Assembly (NCBI RefSeq): GCF_001908025.1
Contig: NZ_MQMG01000001.1
Coordinates: 124,001-188,000 of the forward strand
DNA length: 64,000 bases
Reading direction: 5' to 3'
Origin: Geobacillus proteiniphilus
Lineage (GTDB): Bacteria > Bacillota > Bacilli > Bacillales > Anoxybacillaceae
Of this stretch, positions 49,664-58,087 are shown piece after piece (within the stretch, counting starts at the first letter, position 1; each line of letters begins with the position of its first letter). Both the position numbers and the translations under genes were made by a program. The notes below the pieces were generated by a model, which was given only the letters and a program-made list of their open reading frames with translations, ran no database searches and was not told the DNA's origin.

Positions 49664-50107
49664 TCATTCTTTCGTCATTTCTTGATGCAATTTGCGCAAA
49701 CAACGCTCAAAGACGACGATTTCCTCGTCTGAAAAACTTTCCAGCACGCTGGCTAGATCGCGCTGGCGTTTCTCAATCACTTCTTCGATAATGCGCTCCC
49801 CTTTTTCAAGCAGGTGGATGCGGACGACGCGGCGGTCGTGTTCATCGCGGACTCTGGCGACAAGTCCGTTCCGCTCCATGCGGTCGACCAAGTCGGTCGT
49901 CGTGCTGCACGCCAAATACATTTTGTTCGATAACTCGCCGACCGTCAAGTCCCCTTCTTCAAGCAGCCACTGCAGGGCGACAAATTGCGGTGGGGTGATC
50001 GGATAGTTGGTTAAAATTTCACGGCCGCGCTGTTTCAAATTTGCGGCGATATAGCGAAGCAATTTTTCCAACTCGGCGACCGTTCTTTCATTCATCGCAG
50101 ACGGCAT
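49664..50107 (-). CDS. ysmB: MarR-family transcriptional regulator (YsmB)
   Basis: 147 residues, winged helix-turn-helix (about 35-110): TPPQFVALQWLLEEGDLTVGELSNKMYLACSTTTDLVDRMERNGLV with wing DEHDRRVVRIHL, flanked by dimerisation helices. Ligand and targets unknown; the family often senses phenolics or oxidants. ATG at 50107 with AAGGAGAGATGG. Located between gerE and racE, as in B. subtilis. Confidence 0.88.
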   Translation of the reverse strand: MPSAMNERTVAELEKLLRYIAANLKQRGREILTNYPITPPQFVALQWLLEEGDLTVGELSNKMYLACSTTTDLVDRMERNGLVARVRDEHDRRVVRIHLLEKGERIIEEVIEKRQRDLASVLESFSDEEIVVFERCLRKLHQEMTKE

Positions 50108-50179
50108 ACCATCTCTCCTTGATCGTTTCCGCGGCCAGCCTCAAACGGCAGCTTGCGTCGACAGCTATTCTTACTTTTC

Positions 50180-50207
50180 ATTTTACAACACCGGCAAAGA
50201 TAATCAA
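50180..50207 (-). promoter_or_regulatory. Promoter of ysmB-racE
   Basis: TTGATT (50202-50207), 16-base spacer, TAAAAT (50180-50185). The -35 overlaps the T run of the gerE terminator. Confidence 0.55.
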
Positions 50208-50310
50208 CAAAAAAATGCGGCGGCCGCCGCGGACGAAGGCCGGACGGGCGCCAAGCCTCGTCCGGCCGCAAGGGAACATAACAGCCGGCTGTCCAACAAG
50301 GAAAGCCGGC
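50207..50310 (-). terminator. Terminator region of gerE: three successive hairpins
   Basis: On the minus strand after gerE: GCCGGCTTTCC..GGACAGCCGGC (50284-50310), then GGCCGGACG..CGTCCGGCC (50238-50268), then the palindrome GCGGCGGCCGCCGC followed by ATTTTTTTG (50207-50230). Only the last has a U tract and is the actual terminator. Confidence 0.85.
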
Positions 50311-50315
50311 ATCGT

Positions 50316-50540
50316 TTATAGTTCAAGTTCGCCCATTCGAAGCAATTCAATGACAGCTTGCGAGCGCCCCTTGACCCCAAGCTTTTGCATCGCATTCGAA
50401 ATATGGTTGCGAACCGTTTTCTCGCTGATAAACAGCTCTTTGGCGATCTCTTTTGTCGTCTTGTCTTGCACGAGCAATTCGAAGACTTCTTTTTCTCTTT
50501 TTGTCAAAAGCGGCTTCGATTGAAACGATTTGTCCTTCAA
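50316..50540 (-). CDS. gerE: Late sporulation transcription factor GerE
   Basis: 74-residue LuxR-type helix-turn-helix protein that modulates sigma-K genes for the spore coat in the mother cell. Whole protein is the HTH domain: LLTKREKEVFELLVQDKTTK with recognition helix in SEKTVRNHISNAMQKLGV. It differs from B. subtilis GerE at only a handful of positions. Preceded by AAGGAGGG and a sigma-K-type promoter. Confidence 0.98.
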   Translation of the reverse strand: MKDKSFQSKPLLTKREKEVFELLVQDKTTKEIAKELFISEKTVRNHISNAMQKLGVKGRSQAVIELLRMGELEL

Positions 50541-50600
50541 CGGTTGTAACCCTCCTTGCTCTCAATGGGCCCGAACTGCCGGATGGGTATTTCCTCGCCA

Positions 50601-50628
50601 TATCGTATGTGAGAGCAAGGGCGGCGGT
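50601..50628 (-). promoter_or_regulatory. Sigma-K promoter of gerE
   Basis: CATACGATA (50601-50609) is a perfect sigma-K -10 (CATANNNTA). An AC pair (50627-50628) sits 17 bases upstream as the -35 core. gerE is a sigma-K gene in B. subtilis. The spacer contains one arm of a perfect 11-bp inverted repeat, TGAGAGCAAGG (50610-50620); the other arm, CCTTGCTCTCA (50554-50564), overlaps the Shine-Dalgarno region. Confidence 0.78.
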
Positions 50629-50722
50629 GACGAAAATTTGCTTATCTAATAGAAAAATGGGTCTTTTTTTCTTCATCTTTCGGTTCGCCGGGGACGGTTG
50701 GCTTCCACTTGCCTAGTGAAAC

Positions 50723-50764
50723 AAAAAATCCCCCTCATGTCTATTCGAATGAAGGGGATTTTAT
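50723..50764 (-). terminator. Terminator of sdhCAB
   Basis: AAATCCCCTTCAT and ATGAGGGGGATTT form the stem, followed by TTTTGTTTC, 8 bases past the sdhB stop on the minus strand. Confidence 0.9.
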
Positions 50765-50771
50765 TCTGCCG

Positions 50772-51533
50772 CTACACTTCGTCGCTGCCAAAGAAATCGC
50801 GGAACATTTGAATCGTCGTTTCGCGGTTTAACGCCGCGATCGAGGTCGTCAACGGAATGCCTTTCGGACACGATTGCACGCAGTTTTGCGAGTTGCCGCA
50901 GTTGGCCAATCCGCCGTCGCCCATAATCGCCCGCAGCCGTTCGGCTTTATGCATCGCCCCGGTCGGGTGGGCGTTAAACAGCCGCACTTGCGACAGCGGC
51001 GCCGGGCCGATAAAGTTCGACTTGCTGTTGACGTTCGGGCACGCTTCGAGGCAGACACCGCATGTCATGCATTTTGACAGCTCGTACGCCCATTGCCGCT
51101 TCCGCTCCGGCATGCGCGGCCCCGGGCCCAAGTCGTACGTTCCGTCGATCGGAATCCATGCTTTCACTCGCTTCAACGCGTCAAACATCCGGCTCCGATC
51201 GATGACCAAGTCGCGGATGACTGGGAATGTGCGCATCGGCTCAAGGCGGATCGGCTGCTCGAGTTTGTCAATGAGCGCGGCGCACGCCTGGCGCGGCTTG
51301 CCGTTAATGACCATCGAACAGGCTCCGCATACTTCTTCCAGACAGTTCATTTCCCAAGCGACCGGCGTCGTTTTTTCCCCTTTGGCGTTGATCGGATTGC
51401 GGCGGATTTCCATGAGCGCCGAAATGACGTTCATGTTCGGGCGGTACGGAATGACAAACTCCTCTTCATACGGCGCCGAATCCGGACGATCTTGGCGCGT
51501 GATGATCAAACGAACCGTTTTGTTCTCGCTCAT
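50772..51533 (-). CDS. sdhB: Succinate dehydrogenase iron-sulfur subunit
   Basis: 253 residues carrying three Fe-S clusters that pass electrons from FAD to the cytochrome b/menaquinone. [2Fe-2S] ligands in CLEEVCGACSMVINGKPRQAC; [4Fe-4S] and [3Fe-4S] ligands in CMTCGVCLEACPN and CGNSQNCVQSCPKGIP. Starts 2 bases from the sdhA stop. Confidence 0.97.
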   Translation of the reverse strand: MSENKTVRLIITRQDRPDSAPYEEEFVIPYRPNMNVISALMEIRRNPINAKGEKTTPVAWEMNCLEEVCGACSMVINGKPRQACAALIDKLEQPIRLEPMRTFPVIRDLVIDRSRMFDALKRVKAWIPIDGTYDLGPGPRMPERKRQWAYELSKCMTCGVCLEACPNVNSKSNFIGPAPLSQVRLFNAHPTGAMHKAERLRAIMGDGGLANCGNSQNCVQSCPKGIPLTTSIAALNRETTIQMFRDFFGSDEV

Positions 51534-51534
51534 C

Positions 51535-53292
51535 TTACTTCACTTCCTCTTTCTTTTTGCTGTAGTCGCGCTTGCGCGGTTTAATCAACGAGACGTCAAC
51601 GTCTTCATAATGGAACGCCGGACCATCTGGCGTGTAGCGGGCCATCGTCGTTTTCAGCCACTCTTCGTCATTGCGCTCCGGAAACTCCGGCTTGTAGTGC
51701 GCCCCGCGGCTTTCATTGCGATGGTAAGCGCCAAGCGTAATGACGCGGGCGAGCTGCAGCATGTTGTACAGCTGGCGGATAAACGTCGCTCCTTGGTTGC
51801 TCCATCTCGACGTGTCGGTGACGCTGATGTTTTTGTACCGCTCCATCAGCTCTTGAATTTTCTCATCCGTCTTCAGCAGCCGGTCGTTGTAGCGGACGAT
51901 CGTCACGTTCGCCGTCATCCATTCACCGAGCTCTTTATGCAGCACATAGGCGTTTTCCGTGCCGTCCATCGCCAAAATGTTCTCCCATTTTTCCTGCTCC
52001 CGTTTCACATAGCTGTCGTATAACGTCGACGGCATCGCATCCGCCGATTTCTCGAGGCCGCGGATGTAGCGGACGGCGTTCGGGCCGGCGACCATTCCGC
52101 CGTAAATCGCCGAGAGCAGCGAGTTCGCCCCAAGGCGGTTCGCCCCGTGAATCGAATAGTCGCACTCGCCGGCAGCAAACAACCCTTTGATGTTCGTCAT
52201 TTGGTCATAATCGACCCATAAACCGCCCATCGAGTAGTGAACGGCCGGGAACACCTTCATAGGCACTTTGCGCGGGTCTTCGCCCATAAACTTCTCGTAA
52301 ATTTCGATAATGCCGCCAAGCTTAATGTCCAACTCTTTCGGATCTTTATGCGAAAGATCCAAATACACCATGTTTTCGCCGTTGATGCCGAGCTTCAAAT
52401 CGACGCAGACGTGGAAAATTTCTCGTGCGGCGATGTCGCGCGGCACCAAGTTTCCGTAAGCCGGATATTTTTCCTCAAGGAAGTACCACGGTTTCCCGTC
52501 TTTATACGTCCAAATGCGTCCGCCTTCCCCGCGCGCCGATTCGCTCATAAGGCGGAGCTTGTCATCGCCCGGAATGGCGGTCGGGTGAATTTGGATGAAC
52601 TCGCCGTTCGCGTAGTAAACGCCTTGCTGATAGGCGATCGAAGCCGCTGAACCGGTGTTGATGACCGAGTTCGTCGATTTCCCAAAAATGATCCCCGGGC
52701 CGCCGGTCGCCAAAATGACGGCATCGGCTGGAAACGCTTTGATTTCCATGGATCGCAAATCTTGTGCGACGATGCCGCGGCAAATTTGCTCGTCATCCAA
52801 AACGACGCCTAAAAACTCCCAATGCTCGTACTTCGTGACGAGCCCGGCCACTTCATGGCGGCGCACCTGTTCATCAAGTGCATACAAAATTTGCTGGCCA
52901 GTCGTGGCTCCGGCATAGGCGGTCCGGTGATGCTGCGTTCCCCCGAAGCGGCGGAAATCAAGCAGCCCTTCCGGCGTCCGGTTGAACATGACGCCCATCC
53001 GATCGAGCATGTAAATGATCCCCGGCGCCGCTTCACACATCGCTTTGACCGGAGGCTGGTTCGCCAAGAAGTCCCCGCCATAGACGGTGTCGTCAAAATG
53101 CTCCCACGGCGAGTCGCCTTCCCCTTTCGTGTTGACCGCTCCGTTAATGCCGCCTTGGGCACAGACGGAGTGAGAACGCTTTACTGGAACGAGCGAAAAC
53201 AGTTCGACAGGCACTCCTGCTTCGGCGATTTTTATCGTGGCCATCAAACCGGCCAACCCACCGCCAACAACGATGATTTTCCCTTTTTTCAT
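51535..53292 (-). CDS. sdhA: Succinate dehydrogenase flavoprotein subunit
   Basis: 585 residues with covalently bound FAD. FAD motif VVGGGLAGLMATIKIAEAG, covalent-His region KRSHSVCAQGGINGA, HPTAIPG and the active-site HYSMGGLWVDYDQMTNIKGLFAAGE. This is the B. subtilis-type three-subunit enzyme that uses menaquinone. ATG with TAGGGAGTGAG upstream. The 168-base gap to sdhC is unusually long (see finding). Confidence 0.97.
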   Translation of the reverse strand: MKKGKIIVVGGGLAGLMATIKIAEAGVPVELFSLVPVKRSHSVCAQGGINGAVNTKGEGDSPWEHFDDTVYGGDFLANQPPVKAMCEAAPGIIYMLDRMGVMFNRTPEGLLDFRRFGGTQHHRTAYAGATTGQQILYALDEQVRRHEVAGLVTKYEHWEFLGVVLDDEQICRGIVAQDLRSMEIKAFPADAVILATGGPGIIFGKSTNSVINTGSAASIAYQQGVYYANGEFIQIHPTAIPGDDKLRLMSESARGEGGRIWTYKDGKPWYFLEEKYPAYGNLVPRDIAAREIFHVCVDLKLGINGENMVYLDLSHKDPKELDIKLGGIIEIYEKFMGEDPRKVPMKVFPAVHYSMGGLWVDYDQMTNIKGLFAAGECDYSIHGANRLGANSLLSAIYGGMVAGPNAVRYIRGLEKSADAMPSTLYDSYVKREQEKWENILAMDGTENAYVLHKELGEWMTANVTIVRYNDRLLKTDEKIQELMERYKNISVTDTSRWSNQGATFIRQLYNMLQLARVITLGAYHRNESRGAHYKPEFPERNDEEWLKTTMARYTPDGPAFHYEDVDVSLIKPRKRDYSKKKEEVK

Positions 53293-53460
53293 AGCTACTC
53301 ACTCCCTAATAGATTGCTGCTTTTGCTTGCATGCCGCACGTTTTGCCTTGCCGGCCGTCATCGACCAAGCGATCGTTCGGAGAGCGGCTAAGGCGCGATC
53401 CATCACGAGCCAACGCAGCGGTTCCTCGTCAAATCGTTCCCTAGGAATGGAACGCTTGTC

Positions 53461-54069
53461 TTACGCAAACGCCAAGATGGCGCGAATGCCGACAATGGAA
53501 AGCGCGACGAAAATGATCATCGTAATGTACGTAAATACTTGCTGCGAACGAGGCGACACCGTCAAACCCCAGCTGACGCAGAACGACCATAAGCCGTTGG
53601 CGAAGTGAAAGACCGTGGACAAAATTCCAACAATATAAAATCCGAGCATAAACGGATTGTCGACAATGTTGGCCATCATGTCGTAGTTCACTTTGACGCC
53701 GAATGCCGCTTGCACCCGCGTTTCATACACATGCCAAACGACAAAAATCAATGTAATGATGCCGGTGATCCGCTGAAGCATAAACATCCAGTTGCGGAAA
53801 TAGCCGTATTGGCGAGTGTTGAATTTTGCTGTAAACGCGATATAAATGCCATATACAGCATGGAACAACAATGGAAGAAAAATAACAAAAATTTCAAGAA
53901 AATAGCGAAACGGCAAGTTTTCCATAAACGCCGCCGCCCGGTTAAACGCTTCCGGCCCACGCGTCGCAAAATGGTTGACGACCAAGTGCTGCACTAAAAA
54001 GATGCCGACGGGAACAACCCCCAGCAGCGAGTGGAGCCGGCGATAGTAAAACTCGCGATTCCCTGCCAT
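53461..54069 (-). CDS. sdhC: Succinate dehydrogenase cytochrome b558 subunit
   Basis: 202 residues, five membrane helices, binds two haem b and anchors SdhAB. MAGNREFYYRRLHSLLGVVP, IFLVQHLVVNHFATRG, LLFHAVYGIYIAF, FVVWHVYETR and VFHFANGLWSF hold the axial His residues of the family. ATG at 54069 with GAAGGGGG; the frame extends to 54141 without homology. Needs the haem made by the hem operon of this window. Confidence 0.96.
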   Translation of the reverse strand: MAGNREFYYRRLHSLLGVVPVGIFLVQHLVVNHFATRGPEAFNRAAAFMENLPFRYFLEIFVIFLPLLFHAVYGIYIAFTAKFNTRQYGYFRNWMFMLQRITGIITLIFVVWHVYETRVQAAFGVKVNYDMMANIVDNPFMLGFYIVGILSTVFHFANGLWSFCVSWGLTVSPRSQQVFTYITMIIFVALSIVGIRAILAFA

Positions 54070-54164
54070 ATGTAAACCCCCTTCAACTGATAAAAAATAT
54101 GTGCCTCTCGCTCGCAGTGCGGAAATGGAAACATCTTCCATTCCCTATTCGCTTTGTCACATTC

Positions 54165-54193
54165 ATTGTACTCCCACATTGTACAAGCGTCAA
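54165..54193 (-). promoter_or_regulatory. Sigma-A promoter of sdhCAB
   Basis: TTGACG (54188-54193), 17-base spacer, TACAAT (54165-54170). The leader of about 90 bases contains a near-palindrome, GGAATGGAA..TTCCATTTCC (54121-54144). Divergent yslB has TATAAT at 54277-54282 on the plus strand. Confidence 0.75.
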
Positions 54194-54311
54194 GAAAACA
54201 CTGCCACAAAATGTTCAAACATTCTCATAGTTGCGCCACCTTAGGAAAAGAGGATGCACTCCGGCAGCAATTCAGCTATAATGGGGAAATGGATAGAAAG
54301 AGGGGAAAACG

Positions 54312-54764
54312 ATGAAACAACCACCATTAGAGGACCAATATCAAATGTTTGGGTCGATTTCGCTTTCCGCATTCGGGGCTGAGTTGCTTCGCCATTCGCT
54401 TCTTCCCGAGCTGCTTGGCAAAGATGCCGCTTCGCTGCTGTACTGGGCCGGCAAACAGCTGGCGCGGCGCTACCCGCTCGAAACGCTCGATGACGTCGCC
54501 GTATTTTTTGAACGGGCGGGCTGGGGAGCTTTGTCGGTTGGCGAAGAGCGAAACGACGAACTATCTATCGAGCTGTCGGGCCCCATCATCGCCGCCCGCT
54601 TTTCCTTGTACGGCAGCTGCTCGTTCCAGCTTGAGGCTGGATTTCTCGCCCAGCAAATCGAACAACAAAAGCGGTTCGTCACCGAAGCGGTCGAACTGCC
54701 GTCAAAGCAGGCTGGCAAAGCGCGCATTTTAGTGAAATGGGACCGGAAGCAGGCAATCGAATGA
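54312..54764 (+). CDS. yslB: YslB (DUF2507) protein
   Basis: 150 residues. SLSAFGAELLRHSLLPELLGKD..LLYWAGKQLARRYPL is the DUF2507 core, related to the V4R/TRAPP-like fold with probable small-molecule binding; function unknown. FQLEAGFLAQQIEQQ in the second half is conserved. Shine-Dalgarno AGAGGGG; -10 TATAAT 30 bases upstream. Located between sdhC and uvrC, as in B. subtilis, convergent with uvrC. Confidence 0.85.
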   Translation: MKQPPLEDQYQMFGSISLSAFGAELLRHSLLPELLGKDAASLLYWAGKQLARRYPLETLDDVAVFFERAGWGALSVGEERNDELSIELSGPIIAARFSLYGSCSFQLEAGFLAQQIEQQKRFVTEAVELPSKQAGKARILVKWDRKQAIE

Positions 54765-54773
54765 AATGAAGGC

Positions 54774-54806
54774 AACGGGCGTCCGCTCGCAAAACGGGCG
54801 CCCGTT
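54774..54806. terminator. Hairpin between convergent yslB and uvrC
   Basis: AACGGGCG and CGCCCGTT (8 bp) enclose a 17-base loop, with short T runs only. It is probably a weak bidirectional terminator. Confidence 0.5.
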
Positions 54807-54812
54807 CAGCCA

Positions 54813-56585
54813 TTATTCATGCAGTTTTTCATAGATTTTCTCCGCCACCGCTCGCGGAATGTTCGCCCGCTGCAACTCTTCCACCGTCGCCTCTTTCATC
54901 TTTTTCACCGAGCCGAAATAATTCAAGAGCGCTTTTTTCCGCTTTTCCCCAACGCCTGGGATGTCATCCAGCACGGAATGGAACATCGTTTTCTGCCGCG
55001 TCTTTCGGTGGAAGGCAACCGCAAACCGGTGCACCTCATCTTGGATGCGCTGCAATAAATAAAACTCTTGGCTTTGCCGGTCAAGCGGCACGACATCCGG
55101 CGGATCACCCGCCAAAAGCTCTGATGTGCGATGTTTCTCGTCTTTCGCCAATCCAGCCAGCGGCACATCCAGTCCAAGTTCGTTTTCGAGCACATCGCGC
55201 ACCGCCGACAAGTGGCCTTTGCCGCCGTCGATGATGATCAAATCGGGCAGCGGCAATCCTTCTTTCAACACGCGCGTATAGCGGCGGCGCACGACTTCGC
55301 GCATCGTTTCATAATCGTTCGGGCCTGCGACCGTCTTTACCTTGTATTTCCGATACTCTTTTTTCGCCGGCTTGCCGTCAAGGAAAACGACGAGCGCCGA
55401 GACCGGATCGGCCCCGTAAATGTTCGAGTTGTCAAACGCCTCGATGCGGCGCGGCGCCGGAATGCCGAGACGCTCTCCGAGACGTTCGACCGCTTTGATC
55501 GTCCGTTCTTCGTCCCGTTCGATGAAATAAAATTTTTCTTTCAGAGCAATGGCCGCGTTTTTGCTCGCCAGCTCAACAAGCTCTTTTTTCTTCCCTTTCT
55601 TCGGCTGGACGACGGCAACGCCGAGCAATTCGCGGGCGAGCTCGCCGTCAATGTCGGACGGGAGGACGACTTCTTTTGGCTTCAAATGATGCGCTTTCGC
55701 ATAAAACTGACCCAAAAACGTAAGCATTTCCTCATCCGGGTCTTGGTAAAGCGGGAAGATCGACACGTCGCGCTCGATCAGCTTCCCTTGGCGAAGGAAA
55801 AACACTTGCACGCACATCCAACCTTTGTCGTACGCATAGCCGAATACATCGCGGTCGATGAAGTCGTTGAGCATCATTTTTTGCTTTTCCATCGTCATCT
55901 CAATCGCCGCGATTTGATCGCGGTATTCTTTCGCCCGTTCAAACTCAAGCGCTTCCGCCGCCTCGTGCATTTTCTCGGTCAGCTCCCGCTTCACGTCTTC
56001 ATACCCGCCGTTTAAAAAGCGGACAATTTGTTCAACCATCGCCTTATTTTGTTCGTCCGACACCGGGTGGACGCACGGGGCAAGGCATTGACCCATATGG
56101 TAATACAAACAGACGCGCGAAGGCAGCGTCGAACATTTGCGGAGCGGATATAAGCGGTCGAGCAGCTTTTTCGTTTCGTTCGCCGCCTGCACGTTTGGAT
56201 ACGGGCCGAAATATTTGCCGCCGTCTTTTTTCACTTTGCGGGTGATAAGCAGGCGCGGATGCTTTTCCGCGGTGATTTTAATAAACGGATAGCTTTTATC
56301 ATCTTTCAGCATGACATTGTATTTCGGATCATGCTTTTTGATCAAATTCATCTCCAAAATGAGCGCCTCGGCGTTTGACGAGGTGACAATATATTCAAAA
56401 TCAGCGATCTCCTCAACAAGCCGCTGCGTCTTGCCGTCATGCGTCCCGGTAAAATACGAGCGAACACGCGCTTTCAGCGACTTCGCCTTGCCGACGTAAA
56501 TGACCGTTCCGTGTTTGTCTTTCATCAAATAGCAGCCCGGCTGTTCCGGCAGCACGGCCAGCTTTTCTTTCAGCCGGTCGTTCAC
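54813..56585 (-). CDS. uvrC: UvrABC excinuclease subunit C
   Basis: Dual-incision nuclease of nucleotide excision repair, 590 residues. GIY-YIG domain (about 12-90: [25 protein letters not shown]), Cys-rich segment [16 protein letters not shown] motif that binds UvrB (about 200-235), RNase H-like C-terminal nuclease ([26 protein letters not shown]) and two helix-hairpin-helix motifs at the end ([15 protein letters not shown]). GTG start, overlapping the stop of the upstream glycosyltransferase (GTGA). Confidence 0.97.
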   Translation of the reverse strand: MNDRLKEKLAVLPEQPGCYLMKDKHGTVIYVGKAKSLKARVRSYFTGTHDGKTQRLVEEIADFEYIVTSSNAEALILEMNLIKKHDPKYNVMLKDDKSYPFIKITAEKHPRLLITRKVKKDGGKYFGPYPNVQAANETKKLLDRLYPLRKCSTLPSRVCLYYHMGQCLAPCVHPVSDEQNKAMVEQIVRFLNGGYEDVKRELTEKMHEAAEALEFERAKEYRDQIAAIEMTMEKQKMMLNDFIDRDVFGYAYDKGWMCVQVFFLRQGKLIERDVSIFPLYQDPDEEMLTFLGQFYAKAHHLKPKEVVLPSDIDGELARELLGVAVVQPKKGKKKELVELASKNAAIALKEKFYFIERDEERTIKAVERLGERLGIPAPRRIEAFDNSNIYGADPVSALVVFLDGKPAKKEYRKYKVKTVAGPNDYETMREVVRRRYTRVLKEGLPLPDLIIIDGGKGHLSAVRDVLENELGLDVPLAGLAKDEKHRTSELLAGDPPDVVPLDRQSQEFYLLQRIQDEVHRFAVAFHRKTRQKTMFHSVLDDIPGVGEKRKKALLNYFGSVKKMKEATVEELQRANIPRAVAEKIYEKLHE

Positions 56586-58039
56586 TGGCCATCACCCCAC
56601 CCTGCTCCATCGACCCATTCGTACAGCGTAATCGTCCCATACACCGGATCGGCAAGCAAACTGGAACGATACGTTTTCACTTTGCGCACATGGCTAGAAA
56701 CATCGACCCCTTGGGCGCGAAATCCATCAACGACATGGTCGGTCATATAAATTGTAGCATGGCGGTAGTTTTCTTTGTCTTGCAAAAAGAAGGAAAAATG
56801 GAGCACGTCTTTATGCGGAAACGGCGCGTGTAAATAGTCAAACACGCGCGTCTCTTCCCACGTATATACCACAAACGGCTGCCGTTTGTCACGCAAATCG
56901 TCCGCAAGCTGATACACCGCCGGCGGCGTTTTTGCCTGCTCGCGCAACAGCCCGACGCCGATCGCAGACTGCAGCAGCACAACCGCCGCGGCCAGCCCGA
57001 GCCGCCATGTCTGCGGCGCGGCCAACAGCCGCCCCCACACGTAAACGAGCGCGACATGAACGAGCGGAAGGAGATGGCGCGGCTTGTCAATGTTTTGTCC
57101 AAACAGCGCCCACAAAGCATACAGCAACGCGGAAACAACAAGCGGGCGCGGCAGGCCAAACCGCCCGGCGCGCCAGGCGATGGCGCCGACCACCGCATAG
57201 GCAGCCAGCAGCCAAGCGTTTCGGCTGGCCATGCCGGTCCAAATAAAATTGTCAAGGACAAAGCGGCACACCCGCTCCGAAAATGGAAGCGGGCTCGCTG
57301 CCGCCGTTCCACCCCAGTCGCTGAAATGACCGACGACAAACGCCCAGCCAAGCTTGAAAAACGGCCAAAGACCGCCTTCCGTCGCCGCGACCGCCGCCAC
57401 CCAAACAAATTGAAAGACGGCCGCCGCCAACAGCGATGCCATCACACGGCTAAGGCGACGATGCGTTTTCCAGTCCTCATGCCAAAGGATCAACAACGCG
57501 GCAGCCAACGGGACATACGACAGGCGAATCCCCATCATGAGGCTGAACAACGCGGCCGGCCAAAGCTGTGCCATCCATGTTGTTCGCCGCCGTGCCCATT
57601 CCACCGCCCATACGTACCACCAAAGCACGCCAAGCGCCGCCCCATCCGACATCGGTCTGGCGGCGGCAAGGAGCACGTAGCTTGAAGAGAGCACCGAAAG
57701 CGCCGCCCATAGCGCCGCCGGACGCGGCATATGCCGGCCCAGCAGCCAAACGATGGGAAAGGCGGCGGAAAACAAAACGAGCACATTCAAGATTGAAAGC
57801 GCCTTGGCCGGATTGGCAACCAGAGCGTGCACCGCCATGCCGCCAAGAACAAAATACGGATAGCCCGGGAAATGCGGCTGCATGGCCAACACATCATAGC
57901 GCCTAAGCGCCAAGGCAAAATCGACTTCATCCCATGTGGCCGCATACGGGCTCGCCCAATACAAGCCGGCGCCAACCAACAAAGCGGCCGTTCCGGCACC
58001 AAAGCCAATCCAAAAGCGGTCGCCGAACCGTTTGTTCAT
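56582..58039 (-). CDS. GT-C type membrane glycosyltransferase, unknown acceptor
   Basis: About 485 residues with 10 to 12 membrane helices and a soluble C-terminus of about 100 residues. The first extracytoplasmic loop has [25 protein letters not shown], the acidic DE-type motif of GT-C enzymes (PMT/ArnT/GT39-like) that use polyprenyl-phosphate sugars. I cannot name the acceptor. ATG at 58039 preferred because GGAGGGGAAG lies inside the longer frame just upstream. Starts 17 bases after a terminator and ends overlapping uvrC, so it is probably co-transcribed with uvrC. Confidence 0.75.
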   Translation of the reverse strand: MNKRFGDRFWIGFGAGTAALLVGAGLYWASPYAATWDEVDFALALRRYDVLAMQPHFPGYPYFVLGGMAVHALVANPAKALSILNVLVLFSAAFPIVWLLGRHMPRPAALWAALSVLSSSYVLLAAARPMSDGAALGVLWWYVWAVEWARRRTTWMAQLWPAALFSLMMGIRLSYVPLAAALLILWHEDWKTHRRLSRVMASLLAAAVFQFVWVAAVAATEGGLWPFFKLGWAFVVGHFSDWGGTAAASPLPFSERVCRFVLDNFIWTGMASRNAWLLAAYAVVGAIAWRAGRFGLPRPLVVSALLYALWALFGQNIDKPRHLLPLVHVALVYVWGRLLAAPQTWRLGLAAAVVLLQSAIGVGLLREQAKTPPAVYQLADDLRDKRQPFVVYTWEETRVFDYLHAPFPHKDVLHFSFFLQDKENYRHATIYMTDHVVDGFRAQGVDVSSHVRKVKTYRSSLLADPVYGTITLYEWVDGAGWGDGQ

Positions 58040-58055
58040 CGTCTTCCCCTCCAAA

Positions 58056-58086
58056 GAAAAAGTACAAGGCGCTGCAGCCTTGTACG
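58056..58086 (-). terminator. Terminator of the iron-uptake operon
   Basis: GTACAAGGC and GCCTTGTAC, a perfect 9-bp stem with loop TGCAGC (shared bases at the ends), followed by TTTTTCTTT on the minus strand. It begins at the efeU stop codon and ends in the Shine-Dalgarno region of the next gene. Confidence 0.9.
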
Positions 58087-58087
58087 T

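Noticed and set aside
50857-52023. 388-codon open frame on the plus strand across sdhB and sdhA
   Set aside because: It is antisense to two certain genes, has no ribosome site, and its sequence looks like the mirror of their GC-rich third positions.
54121-54144. Near-palindrome GGAATGGAA/TTCCATTTCC in the sdhC leader as a riboswitch
   Set aside because: A short imperfect stem only; no known riboswitch core, so it was left as a note in the promoter entry.
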